From Seriola aureovittata (Eukaryota > Chordata > Actinopteri > Carangiformes > Carangidae): a stretch of DNA of 64,000 nt. Shown here in pieces: positions 42,801 to 56,200 of the stretch. The number at the start of each line of letters is the position of its first letter. The first letter of the stretch is position 1. Both the position numbers and the translations under genes were made by a program. The notes below the pieces were generated by a model. It saw nothing but the letters and a program-made list of their open reading frames with translations, was not told where the DNA came from and did no database searches. Location: contig NC_079364.1 in NCBI RefSeq assembly GCF_021018895.1, forward strand, positions 11,115,885 through 11,179,884, in the 5' to 3' direction.

Positions 42801-45800
42801 TTCTGGTACATGCAAGGACACAGAGAAGGTGGAGCATGGATATCGGGATGATGCTGCCTGAATTGGCTTTACTGTTTTGTGTACCTCATTACTCTCAATT
42901 GAAGTTCTGTTCATAATGCTATTTCTGCTGTTGTTACATATACAGGGAGCATCTAAATACTGCCAGAACTAACTCATTTAATTTTCTTGAAAAGCAAAAA
43001 TAAAGACAACATGCCTATGTGGCTGTTTCCCCACTTAAATGTTGCCTCATATACTTTGCTCATTTTTAATAAGCCTGTGGAGGCCTTCTACCTTCTTTCA
43101 TTCACTTAAAAGTGAGAGTTGGAAGGTTTGCCTTTTTTTTTTAGCTAACATTACAGAATAAGAGAAAACTGCTTTGCAATTATTAATAGCCAAAGTAATC
43201 ATGTTTACACTCTTTCAGGGCTAGAGAGGGAAAATTGAAACAAGCAAAAAGGGAAATGTTTTGTTTTTTTTTCGAAATCACAAAATATAATCTAGTGTTA
43301 CTGAATAGAAGAAGATTACTGAGGCTGTTTTTTACAAACTCCACTGACATGACAAACACAGAAGAAGATGCTGGCAACACAAGCTGGCCTGTTAAAGTTC
43401 TTGCAGTGCCCATGTGGTATCTCTGTAGACATTGTTGCCTCAACATTTTACATTTTTGATGAAGTGCACATCATTGCATCAGAGTCTATGGCATAGCTGC
43501 AGCTGCTATGTATGTAGGCCCCATTGCTATAACATAATTCCCAAGTAGAAATCTTGCTTTACTGCTTTACACCAACCTTAAAATCTTTTCGGAATCATTG
43601 AGCATCATGTCTGCAGGAGTGAGCCTTGGCTTCTCAACTCTATGACTTAGATTAGACTACAGTGGAAAGCACTGTAAAGCCAGCACACACACATATACAG
43701 TGAGGTGGCCCTTGGATAACATCTGCCCTTGTTTTTCTCTCCTTCCTACATAGACAAAGTGTAAGACTGGCCAGCGCGCATGGGCTGTGTAGAGTCTGAG
43801 AGGGTTAATGAACAAGGCTTATCCACCTAGGAAGGTTTTAGAGAGAAGAGGCTTGCTGTCTGTAAATCATCCATCAACCTCTCCAGCGAGCTGAGGCTGA
43901 GCTCTGACAATGGAAGGTGTTTGGGCTACAGCAGAGGGGACATGATTTATCAGGGGAGGTGAGTGATTATGTGAAGCCTCTGTACGTGACCGAGACGGGC
44001 AGAACTAAAAGATGATCCCATATCGTTTCATGAAACATGCAAAGAATAGTCCATGGGTACCAGTGAAAAATAGCCACATAAAGACACTACGAATAAATGA
44101 ACTGTCGCTGTGTTTAAGTTTGAATAGAGTACACTGTAAGGGGTTCAACTTCAAAAGGGACTGTTTCTTCTAAAATATATATAATATAGCCCACGAGAGC
44201 TAAAGCTGTTCTTGATGGCTTGATGTCATTTTCTGGCTAATTACTATAATCATTGGCCCTCTAGCTTGTTACTCTTCTGTGTCACTTTTGAAAAACATCT
44301 TGCTAGGAAAGAAAATGACAAAATGTAGCACTTTTTCCTATTTTAATGGATAATTATCTGTCTCAGGTGTTAGAGAGGGGAAAATGATGAGCACCAAAAT
44401 AGATCAGGGAAAGAGAATAGTCTCTGATCTTCTCCTGGCAGTGTAGTGGAATCAAATAATGAAACACTTAATGTTAAACCGTTGCTCTTTTCATGTGCAA
44501 ATTCAACTTCACACATTGACAGTTCACACCGACTCTAGATGATTGGTTTGGATCTTACTTATGTCATCTTTTTTTATTAGATGTAAGTCATTAACTTTTG
44601 TTTTGTCCCAGTTCCCAAGACTGAAGGATTCATACTTGGATGAAAGGGGGTAAAGGAGTTGACATCTGCTTTAGTAGGCTTAAATGATCTACTTTGAAGA
44701 TCCAAACAGAGATAAATAAATATCAACAAACAATATTACAGACCAACTCACCTCTGTTACAGCTTTATCAAGTTTTCAGTGCTGCTTGATAGACACCTCA
44801 GAGGCTGAGAGAGAGGGAGCGAGAGAGATGCATGGAGGTGTACCTTCCTGCAGACTGTTTGTGTATAAAGCACATTTCTTTATGGAACCTTTCTCAACTT
44901 AAGCCCTAGCTGTTCCCCTAGTTTGTCAAATGGAGGAGGAGCAGTATTGTGCATTTTAGCTTTTACCCCTCCGGTTCTAGACATAGCCTTAGGCCTCTTA
45001 GGCCTGGTGGGTACTACACGATTGTCTAAACCTCAAACCGCTGTATTGCTCTCGCCAACATATGTGATCACACTATATAATGCAACTCAGTGATAGAAAT
45101 GGGCTTTTGAATTAATTGAGAGGTCCGGGGAGTAGCTACATCAGTTCTTTATTGTTGCATTTTGTTTTTTAATAATACATCTGGTATTGTAATTTAGTTT
45201 TTTCCACCTGTGTTCTACAGGACTTTGCATTGGCATCAGCACAAAGAACATGTCATGTCATGTATCCCATACTGCAACTTGGCTGTGTATCTTGCGTAGC
45301 ATATTTGAAAATATCACGATGAAGGACTCGAACAGAACTGAGGTGCTCACACTTAAATGGCTGAAGTGTGTGATGTGGGAGAGTGATCTCATCAATTCGT
45401 CAAGGACTGATGAATCCTGGATTTTGTCATATAGCGTACAGTTGTCCTTAGATCAGGCGTAAAATAGGTACATCGGGGAAGCTATGGTGTATTCTCAGCA
45501 TTACTTGTCTTCAATAATGTATATTTGTGTGATGTACTGATAATGTAAAGTTCATCTTCCATTCATTACATTGGTGTGGCGCCAGGATTCTCAGATATCT
45601 CAAATCTTAGCAGATAAAATTGAAACAGTCTTCATGGCTAGATTCCACCAGGCCTAAGTGGTAAAATAGGTCTTTTGCAATTTGTATGTACTGGCCCTTC
45701 AAGACGGGTTACAGCACAATTCTTTTGAGTAAAGCTGTCGTGACCTTTTGCTTTGTGATTTGGTTCTGTACTGCATTGCTGATAGGTTCTTCTGGGTAGC

Positions 45801-47928
45801 AATAGAGGAACGAGACAGAAAGTGAAAAGAAGAAGGGAGGGACCGGGCTGCTGAGCTCAAAGTAAAAACGAATGGAGTAAACAATGTTAATAGACAGGTG
45901 TCTATTTCTCTCTTTTTTTGTCACTCTTCCCCCTCTCCCTGTAGCTTTCTCTGTCTCGCTCCTTCTCAACTGATGAAATTGCCAATGATTTATAACAAAT
46001 GTCAGTAGCAGGCGCAGCAGACTGTTGTTTTGTCCCTGTCAGAGCGAAGTAGAGCCTGAGGTAGGCAGCTTTGCTTATCAATCAACGCCTCTCTCCTCTC
46101 TTCCAATACCATTTTCAGTACAAAGCTTACTAGATCACCAGCTCTCCAAACCCAGGGCCAAAATGGTTGTCATGGAGATAATAACGTATGGTTGCAGAGA
46201 AGCTGAAGCAAACAGGAAGTGACACTAAACCTTTAAGGTATCGACCTGTTGGTAGCAGACCTCTGTTTCATACACAGATTGTTCTGTGAGAGCGATGCCT
46301 TATTGGTGCCTGTCCGGCTACTCAAGGTGCCAAAGCCAACCGCTCCACATTCAAGTGCCCCGCCTCCTCCCAAACTACATCTACTGAAGTGTAGCTATGC
46401 ATGAGTAATAGAAAACAAACACAGTAAGAAGTCAGATTGCCTGAGTAACTCTTTATTTCTTAATTCCCCGATGAGCAGATTTCACAGGTGGCCTATGTTT
46501 CCATTCATACTATTATATACAGACAGGCTTGCCTTTCTGCTCTAATAACCACGCAGCCACTGATTCAAAGTAACTGAACTTTGTTGATTATTTGAAGATT
46601 TGCAAGGAAGAGCCGTGCTTAATTATCTATCATTTACAAACCCTTAACATGGCATTTATAGACACCAATTTACTTGTTTTTCTTCCATAATAATTCAAAC
46701 CCTATTGTTGGTTTATGATAAGGTCTCTCGCCTTAATTACAGATGTATTTGAAAGGTCTTTTCCTTGAAAGCACTAATTATTTGGGCTGTTTTGTCCGAC
46801 AGAAGACAGAAGGGTGAGCTTGGTGTCATTTGTTCTTAGCCACTAAAGTAAGGCTCACACAGGATGAAAACAGCAGCAAGTGACCTGAACTACAAAATGC
46901 TGTGAACCGTGAGAGGCTTTCAACTGTGTTTTGAGGAAGAAATAGAAACCTCTCATTCTGTGGTGTACAGATAACTATCTTCAGTTAAATGTGAAAAAAG
47001 AGAGTGAGCATTGATTGTAAATGTAAGAAGTCTGTCATTCCTTTTAATTCATGTTCATGGTTAACTACAGGTATTTAAGTGTTTTTAAACATCTGAGCAG
47101 CATCTTTACCAACAAAATGCCTGCAGAAAATTATTTCAATTAAATTTCCTTTTTTATTTTCCAAAACATCATATAAACCTTTTATATGTACATGTTGTGT
47201 TCCTTCCAAATATTATTAATCTTATTGACAGTTCTTCTTAAAAAAGTTGTGCTCATAATAAATCAAAAAGCGATCAGTTGATTAAATTATTCATGGGAAT
47301 AAATAATTTATGTAAATGCAGCTATTGCTATATTTTTGTTGCATAAAAATACTCTGAAGCTCAAGTATGTGACTTAGATTTGATGCATTGTAGCCCAAAC
47401 ATGTACAAAGTACTGTAACTCCTCCATATACTGACTTTCAGCTCTGACAATGCATTGCTGAACAGATTAATAAAAACAGTTCACAAACAGAATTATAGTT
47501 AAAATATTGAGCACCAAACTGGGAGCTTACTTAACCTACTTTGCTTTTCTCTTTTTCATTGATTCATTTTTGTCCCTTCCCAAAGCCCCCTTTGTCTTTC
47601 TTTCTTTGTACAAATTAAATCAGGTTATGAGCCTGTTTTCCTTTCCAAGTTAACCAGGATGGCACTTGATGAGCAGTATAAACCCTGAACTTTTCCCTGC
47701 AATTCAACAAAAAATATGCTCCATTTTAACTTGGTTTAACATGATGCACTTCCTGAATGTAAATTAATATGAACACATAACATAACCCCAAACAAATATG
47801 CCACAAGTATAGACATTCACTTTGCCCCCTCCCTTCCCAGCCAGCAAAAGAGAATGTTCTCTAAAAGCAGATTAATTGGATAATGGCTTTCTCCTTTTTT
47901 TCCTGTTACTCTTGCTTGTTGTCAACAA

Positions 47929-48190
47929 TTACTGTTTCTGGCAAGGTTGATTGTCCATTCTGCTGTACCTCGTTAAGAGAATACTGTGCCGTAGTAGCCT
48001 CAATTTAGCTTTTTTAATGACCTTTTCTAGGAGCACGTGTCTACCTGAAGCAAAAGCTTCTAATTGTGCTGTAGTTTCGGCAGTCTTCTTGTTGCTGTAT
48101 TTTGGCCTCACCAGATGCTCTTCATCTGCAGTCTTGCGTTGTCTGTGCTCATTTGATTTGTGTTTGAGTTTGATACAAGCACATAGGTAT
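47929..48190 (-). other. Unassigned lysine-rich reverse-strand open frame
   Basis: The minus strand is open for roughly 85 codons. It includes EHRQRKTADEEHLVRPKYSN, KKTAETTAQLEAF, HVLLEKVIKKAKLRLLRH and a stop after NQPCQKQ. It has no ATG at a convincing start and I recognise no family. A possible acceptor (GCACAG) precedes EHRQRK and a possible donor (GAG|GTACAG) lies inside. It may be an exon of an unrelated gene, an old processed copy, or a conserved non-coding block open by chance. Confidence 0.2.
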
Positions 48191-50652
48191 ATAAAGAAAA
48201 CCTATGTAATGTACTAATTGATTTTCATGTTGGATTTAAGGAAAGTGTCATAAGGCTTCCTCGGTGTCCCCTGAAGACATTTTATGAAGATTTTTAGCAC
48301 AAACTTTATGACTACATACAGTCCAAACCATATGTGCATATATATTATAGTACCTTATCTTAGTTTTTATTTATTTTTTTATTTTTTATAATTTCTCTCC
48401 TCTAAATATAACTTTAATGCACTTTACAGTATATCTGCGTGCACACATCTCTGCATGCATATATGTATGCATGGTTTGAGTAACAATGTGTGGGCATGGT
48501 GATAACACCCTCTCATGGGGGCTCATTAAATAGAAAGAGTGAGCGTCACAGCAAAATATCTTGCATATGATAGCATCTATCATACATGAAAGGGACATCT
48601 CTTTCATATGCCATGGAGAAAATCGGTGGTTCAAATATCAGGATTGCATGCTGGTCAGGTCCCCAGCTTAAATTCCAGCAAAGTGCATAAGACAAATGGT
48701 TTATCTTAATCTTGTTTATCCGGAAAATAATTTTTGCAGGGTAAACATGCAGTTCCAGTGGTTTTTAGACTTGGAGATAGAAACCATTAATTCAATAGCT
48801 TGATCACACCGCTGAGTAGTTCAGCCAGTTCACTCTCAGTTGCCTAACACTCTGGAGAAATGTGATCATTATGGACAGCAGCCACAGTATGGGGTATATG
48901 TGATTAATGCCAATGTATTCTTAAACGGCTTGAATACACACATTGACACAACTCCCCATGTACATTTTTCAAAACATTGTGGCTTGTAAAATTGGTTTAC
49001 TTTTAAGTAAGTAAAATTTTACCATTTAACTTTTATAGTTTCACGCTCGAACCTCGAACTTTGCACCTCATTTTTCTTCATTGGCCTGGCTTTTAGAATC
49101 TGATTTCCATTCATTCATTCATTTCTGGTAAATTCGTCTCTTTAATTACTCCTTTATATTATGTCATGTTTTCAGCTAGCCATTGTTGCTGCCTCACAAG
49201 GTGATCCGCATTCACAATTCATTAAAAAAAGATGGCAGTTTGATTTGAACAGTGAATAACGGGATGTTAAAGTTCAAACTAAGATTCAAAAGTCTGCAAC
49301 AACTGAGTTGGTCATTAAAGTCTGTTCTCACATTTGCATGGTGTGACTTCTAATACTGTTCTAACAGGCGGAGGGAGAAGGAAATATTCAGTGGTCCATT
49401 AGGCATTTAGTGGTCCCTGGTGTTTTACTCTCAGCACCGCTTGATCCCTAATACTTTTTTTTGTTGCGAGTGTAGAAGTTTTGAATTTTTCAAATAACAA
49501 GCGTGTGTGTGTGTGTGCGGGCGTGTGTGTGCACATGTTCCATATGAGGTGGAGGAGTTGAAACAAGAGTAAGGTTGAAGGATTACTGAAGCTAAGACTA
49601 AGAAAAAAAGAAACAAACTGTATGAAATATAGAGAGGGAACAATGTAATGGAGGCATTAGAAAGGCCAAATTAAGTTATGGCTTTCTTGCTTTGTGAAGT
49701 GTGATAAGTTTATTGTGGTCCCTCTTCTTTTTTTTTTTGATAATGAAAACTGTGTTTAATATGAATCTATTAAAGTTGCAATTGCAAAAACAAGGAGCTC
49801 AAAAAACCTCCACTCAAGCTGAATAACTCAGGGCATCCTGCTGCTATGGTTTACTTACCAAACACAGGCAGAGTCTCTAACAACCTAATCTCTCCTCATT
49901 CGCACCATATCTATCTAGTGTAATATCTGTTCTGCCCAGCTGGCAACCTCCTCAAGTCTTTGTTTCTCCATTTGTTAACCATGTTCCTCCCTGAGATGTC
50001 TGTGCTAAAATACCAGGGAGGCTTTGCACAGTTTTAAATAAATAAGTCGCAGTCAAGTATAAATCAAGGAAAAACCCAGCAAGCGTGTATTCAAGATATT
50101 TTGCAGTGTATTTCATCATTAACCTATCTGTATATGTAAGACAACCACAGAACTGTTTGATGAACCTTTTTATTTTATTTTGAAACCAGGGCGAAATCAT
50201 TCACACAGCCCACTGTTCAAAAGTGACTCCTGTACACTCTCAAAATTCTCATCATGTTTATATTAAAGTATCTTAAGCAGACAACTCTGATGCATAATGG
50301 CAAAATGAATGAAATTGCTGCTGCTATGGGAATTACCTTCACACTGCACAGGTTATCGTTTCATTTAAATTTTTCTCACGCATCTCGTTTTTAATTTGAT
50401 TCTATCCAAACTGATGCAACATCAAGCACATTTCTTCTACTGCATGTTGCTAGGAATACCTGCTCATGCATTTATTTATTCTAAGGTCTTTTAAGCTTCA
50501 TCAGTGTTAACTCTCAGCACTGATCGATCAGCTGGCCATTGGAACCACTCACGTATATCCGATTCTGTGCCAGTCACATTTACACTCCTGTGCTGCACTG
50601 CAGTTCATGTTGTGCACACAGAGGCACAGACAGAGCGACACACACATACAAC

Positions 50653-50802
50653 ATGTCGTCTGTGTGGAAGTTCTTCACCATTTGTGAAGACGACAAAAAG
50701 CCCACAATTTGTAATGACCGCAATGCCAAAGTAAGCCGCGGAGGAACGACCATGATAACATTCGCAAAAACAAACTTAATCAGACACTTAAAACACGCAT
50801 GT
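50653..50802 (+). mobile_element. Decayed hAT/ZBED-type BED zinc-finger fragment
   Basis: The + strand reads MSSVWKFFTICEDDKK, then TICNDRNAKVSRGG, then FAKTNLIRHLKH. This is the BED finger at the N-terminus of hAT transposases and ZBED proteins (SSVWKYF...CxxCxxxVSRGG...TxNLxRHLxxxH). The second zinc Cys is replaced (CNDR where CxxC is expected) and the frame soon ends, so it cannot be functional. No catalytic hAT region or terminal repeats were seen nearby. Confidence 0.8.
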
Positions 50803-51477
50803 GTGTGTGCACCCTGCAAGCGTTGCTGCTGTGCCTTGGATAATGGCCATCAATAATAATAATCATCCATCGGTTATGAGCGGTTAAAATAAATGTTTAC
50901 AACTGTTAACCTTTTTTTTTTTTTAATTCTCATTCAGAGCAAGAGAGAGAGATCGCCTTTCACCAGGTTATTTAATAATGTAAAATGTTTCATTACGAAC
51001 ATACAATTGAATTGTCCATTAAAGAATAGTTACAAAATGTTTGTGTATCTGTCAGTTATAGTACTTAGAAAGAAAATCGAAAACGTCCAAAATCTTTATC
51101 GGCTGATCAGACTCAGAGAATCTCTCTACATTTTGTCCGATATTCACAACTTCAAAGAGCTGTTTGAGGGTTAATACTTGGTTTTAGGGTTCAGGTTGCA
51201 ATTGGGTTTAGGTTAGAGTTTGTGTGTCTTAGGTAGATGTGATAGTTTTCTTATTATCAATGAATGATTCAAGTGGGTGAGATTGATATGTCTGATGAGG
51301 GAGCAGCATGAATGAAAGCCTGTGAAGATGATAACAATTTTTGTCTTCCTCATAATAAATAAATGTGATAAATCCATGTTTGTGTTGTTAGCTTACAAGG
51401 TAAAGCTTTACTGTTGTAACTCTCTGCACTTGCAAAATATTATTGTTAGCTATTGGGCCAAGGCCTTAAAGTGATCA

Positions 51478-51830
51478 TTCGAGTTATTTGACATGGGGTT
51501 GTGTGGGGTCCTTATACATAGTCAGTGTATTACCTGCAGTAGAGTTTGGAGAACCGGCACAGAAGCTGAGCGATGCACTGCTGTGGACAGGGCAGGCCGC
51601 AAAAATGTGTTTTAGCCACTTTTAAATAATGCTCACCATAAAAAACTAGTATCATTTAAAGTGTACACTGTATTTTGAATATTTTCACCACTTTTTCTTG
51701 TCGTCAAACAGCCCTTTCCTTTGGCACTACATTCTGTGAACCGAAACTACAGTACTTATACCTACTCACAAGCGAGCCTTCTGCGCGCACCAGCATGGCT
51801 GAGCTTTGGTTAAACTATTGTTAACAAAAT
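51478..51830. repeat. Interspersed teleost repeat
   Basis: The order GGGGTCCTTATACATAGTCA, TATTACCTGCAGTAGA, then CTGCTGTGGACAGGGCAG and GTCGTCAAACAGCCCTTTCC is that of a repeat I recognise as widespread in percomorph fish. It shows no ORF, and its class is unknown to me. Ends are approximate. Confidence 0.5.
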
Positions 51831-53226
51831 AAATACAGGACAGGATTGTATATAGCCTGAGAAGTTAACTTGGGGCTTATATGAAGTACAAACTAGATCA
51901 GACTTTTAAAATGGACCCTTGTGCAACTCAACCCAATTTGTGTGAGAGTCCCCTTTTCCTGTTATAGATACGAAACTGCAAAAGAGTTTTTTTTTTTCTT
52001 TCCTGAAAAATAAAGCCGCTTTGTTTGGCTGACACAGTTGACTAGTATCTGTCTGTCACAAGATAAATAATGACAATGGAGTGGGAAGGCAGACATAGTT
52101 TTCAGAGCTGGAAAGAGAGGAAATATCATGAAAAGAAATTAGAAAATGTTTTGGTCAGGAGACAGAGAAGCATTGAGATATTAGAGAACACAATAATAAG
52201 ACCGGAGAAATAAACAGATATTAAGAGGTAAAGAAAGAAATGGAACAAGGGCGATGGTAAGGGTGTTTTGGGAATATACCCATCATTAGCACTGTACTGA
52301 ATGCATAGTCTTGTTTCTATACAGCCATTGATTGAAAGTGTGTATTTGTGCATGTGTTTCCGTGTGTATCCCTGTGGGTTGTAGCTAATCATCAAACAGT
52401 GGTGTGGGCCAGAGTTTGCTCATGATAGTCTGCCAGCCGATGTTCATTAAACATTTGGCACACGACTGGCTGTCTGGACACCGGGCTACCCATGCCAGTA
52501 TGTGTGTTTATATATAGACTGTTGATAACAAGACTTAGAATCTGGCTTAAAATTCATTGCCACCTTTTGGAGCTTGATGGTTTTTGATACTCTCTGCTAG
52601 GGACACATTTTGGCAGGTACTCAAAAAGTATTCGTAATCGATTCCCAGCCCTGCAGCTTCAGAGTGGCTTTTCTCTAATGAATCTAACTGTGCACTCAGT
52701 CCTACCTCAAGTATCATCAAATGAATAAGACACGTGCAGCTGTGTTTATTCGCCCTGTCCACTTTTCACTTCGAAGTCTGACATCTTGTGCCTTTCTACG
52801 CCCTTTTCTACTCAGCCCACTTCTAGACTAACATCTCTTACTACAAAGGAGTTGGGCCAAAGTCAGTAGGACAATCTAAAACACAGACCAATTCACACCA
52901 TATCCACAACACACTCACAAGCACACATTTTATGACAAACAATTGATTCTTCCCTATGATGTCAAGTGAAGTCAGTCAAGTCCTGATGATGCTTCCACAG
53001 AGCACCATTGTCCATCTGAATTGTATCAACCTCTTGTTATCTCATAGCATCATACAGCTCTTTCTGCTGTATTGTGTTGTATCAGGAACATGAGCCCCAG
53101 CACTATTGTTGTTCATTACAGCATTGACGTGTTTCATGTTTTTTTTGTTTTTTTTTATGGTCCCTGAATGCATCAGCACTCTCTCCCTCTCTCCCTGACT
53201 CACCCTCTGTATTTCATTTCTTCCCT

Positions 53227-53227
53227 A

Positions 53228-53294
<67 letters not shown>
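53227..53294. repeat. (CT)n microsatellite
   Basis: This is ~66 bp of pure CT followed by a short CACACA stretch. Confidence 0.97.
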
Positions 53295-53297
<3 letters not shown>

Positions 53298-56200
53298 CAC
53301 ACAGACACACGCACACAGTTTTCCCTCCATCCAGTTCCTATTCCCATGTTGACAGAGATGACAGTTGAAACCACTCCCTAACTGGTTGGCCGTCAAGCAC
53401 CATTTTGCCCCTGTCATTCAAATGTCTTCACCTGACTCTGTCTATGTCAACCCATCTCAAATCATTACCTCAGGGTCACAGCTGTTCCATTTCAATTTTA
53501 CGATGTCTGTGCGCTTTTCAGAACATAAAAAACTGAATCTACAGTGACTGAGAAGAAATGTTCTATTCACACCAAAAAGACTTTCTTTGTAACAGAAAAT
53601 TACAGGAAACTTTAAAAAGGAAGATTTTGAAGAAAAAGTCCACATTAAGAATCGGATGGTGTTCTGCGGAGAGACCTTTTGTGTCAGTAAACATTTTTGC
53701 TTTAACCCTTTTCTGACACCACTGACAAGCTTCGTTGGCTCTGCGCATGTTGGCACAGCTGATCCTTCAGCCGCCTGCTATAAAACATGCCACTCAGGCA
53801 TCTTGTGTTCTGATAGTAAGACGTACATTCTCACACCACTTCAGACACTGTAGGAAATCCAACCCAGTAAAATCAGCATACAAAATCTTTTGATGAGAAA
53901 GTGTCGAAGTGGCAGATCAGGTATTTACCTATTCATGAAACTAATTCTAAGGTATAACTTAAGGAGATCCTCTTTTGTCCTCCTTTTAAACAATATGAGT
54001 GTTGTTCATTTGCTCTTTACCACTGGGAAGATATGGTTCTGCAATCGTGCCTGAAATTCGCTTGGAAATTTGCTGGAAAACTAAACTGTATTTTGGTTTT
54101 TTTGTTACTAGGGGCACAGCCATCTTTGAACAAGCCAGATGGTGATGACACAGCAATGGTTCGACATTCGTCTCTGTGGTTGTTAGATTGTTTGCCACTA
54201 GGAGTTGTCAGTGGATATATGGTAAGGTGACAGTGGTATAGCATAAGCTTCATGTGGAGAGATGTTTAGTGTGGTTTGCCAGCTAAGTACCTTTCATTGA
54301 ATGTAGTATTTATGCCGAGCTTACCTGCTGTTGATTTGGCGTTACAGTGTCTCAGCTTGGACCTCTCCTTACACGACATCTGAAAAGTCGGAATTGTTGT
54401 ATTACAGCTAACGTTATCTCATATGGGATATGCTTCACATTGACCTCAGCACATTTCGCTTTCCACATGTTGACGTTGTGATACAAGCCCAACATTGGAA
54501 ATACAACTTAAAGGCACAGTAATAAGTGTTTTGTTTTTATTTCTCTTGATCTTTGAGATGTTTATGACATTATGACTCTTTTCTCAAAAAATTGCTTTTC
54601 TTTTTCTTTTTTCTTCTTCTTTTTTCTACCTAAAATCTTACCTGTAAAAAATTTTGCATTTATTTTATTTTTTTTCTGGTACACAAAAAGAGTAGTTTAA
54701 TGGTTCTTGTCATACCTTTTGCAGATGTTCATTAATTGTAGGGCTTTAACTGCAAGTACGGTCTTCTGTCTAAGGATCATCATCTTGTTATCACTTGTTC
54801 TCCATGTCCATGCTTTTCATAGACGGTATTTATTTCACCACCTGGAGACAAGTTATAAACTGGGGGTGTTGCCGATCCGAACATGTGTTCTGTCATTATG
54901 TTCACAATGTCTAAAACACTGTCAGCAGTCATTACTAGTTATAGAGAAATGGAAACACATCTTTCTATGTAGCTAAATAAATGGAACCATTGGTCCAACT
55001 GCTTTTAAACATAGGTAAAAGAAGGAAAAGGGGAATGAAGGAGAGTTAGACTGATGAATAAGAGATGACAGGAAGGAAGAGGAGAGAGGGGGGAAATAAT
55101 GTAACAGGGCCAATCACGCCCCAGTGGTTCTACTAATCATGCAAACAAGGTCACTGTCCGCCAGAGCCAAACTGGCAAGCTATATGCATGCATCTGAAGC
55201 ATTGCTCTCTCACTCTTTCTTTTTCTCTCTCTCTCCCTCTCCCTTTTTGCAGTATCTTTCTCCTTCTGTTTCGGTCACTAAGTTAATCAGTCGGACATAC
55301 AGCAGGCAGGCAGCTGCCCACACACAGGCTTACTGGAACACCAGCGTTACCAATGGGTGTACAGTACATACATTACATTATATACACTGCATTATTTAAC
55401 CCACATTTCATCAGAAGGGTGAAAAACACAAAAAATAACACTTTTTATGGGAGCATTGTGCTAAATGCTGAAGGCAAAATTTCCCCCGGTTCCAGCTTCG
55501 TAAGTAGAGGATTTGCCGCTACATTTTTTGTGTCATTGCAAATTGAATATTGTTAAGTTTCGGATTGTTGGTCAGACACAACAAGCAATTTGTATACGTA
55601 ACCTTGGGCATTTCTCACAGCTTTTTCCCTTTACATAGGCAAATCAAGCGAGAAACTAATCAGCCCATTAATTGATAATGAAAATAGTCTTTGTTTGCAG
55701 ACCTGTTATACCACCTCCATGAGCACTCCTTTTCATTTGGGTGCTATACACTCCATTTTCACATCTTTGGATCTTTAGTCTTTTTTATGACTGTTAAAGT
55801 AGTCATGCTGGCAAAAAGAGTAGTCTTAATTTATTACTTCTTAAAAGCAGCTTTCATTTTGATCAGAGAAAGTAACTGCAGACTGACTCGGGATTAGCAT
55901 ATTATTCGTAACACACAGCACAAATGCATGTTCTACTTTGGGGCCGTAATGATAAATGATATAAAACACCTGCTGTTTCAGTTTCATTTTCTCAAGCATG
56001 TTTGTAATCATCAAATCCTCCCTTGCACGCTCTCTCTCTCTCTCTCTCTCTCTTGCATACACACACACAGAAACAACACACACAGTTACAGCTCTCTTGA
56101 CAGAAAATCTCATGTTTCCCTGCTACCCTTAATTGGCCACATTGTGGAGGGAAGACAATGTTGCGGTTTTGAAATGATAGTGGACATTTTTATGTAGAGT

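Noticed and set aside
53457..54253. Overlapping open frames on both strands
   Set aside because: Neither strand gives a known domain, and splice signals are not coherent.
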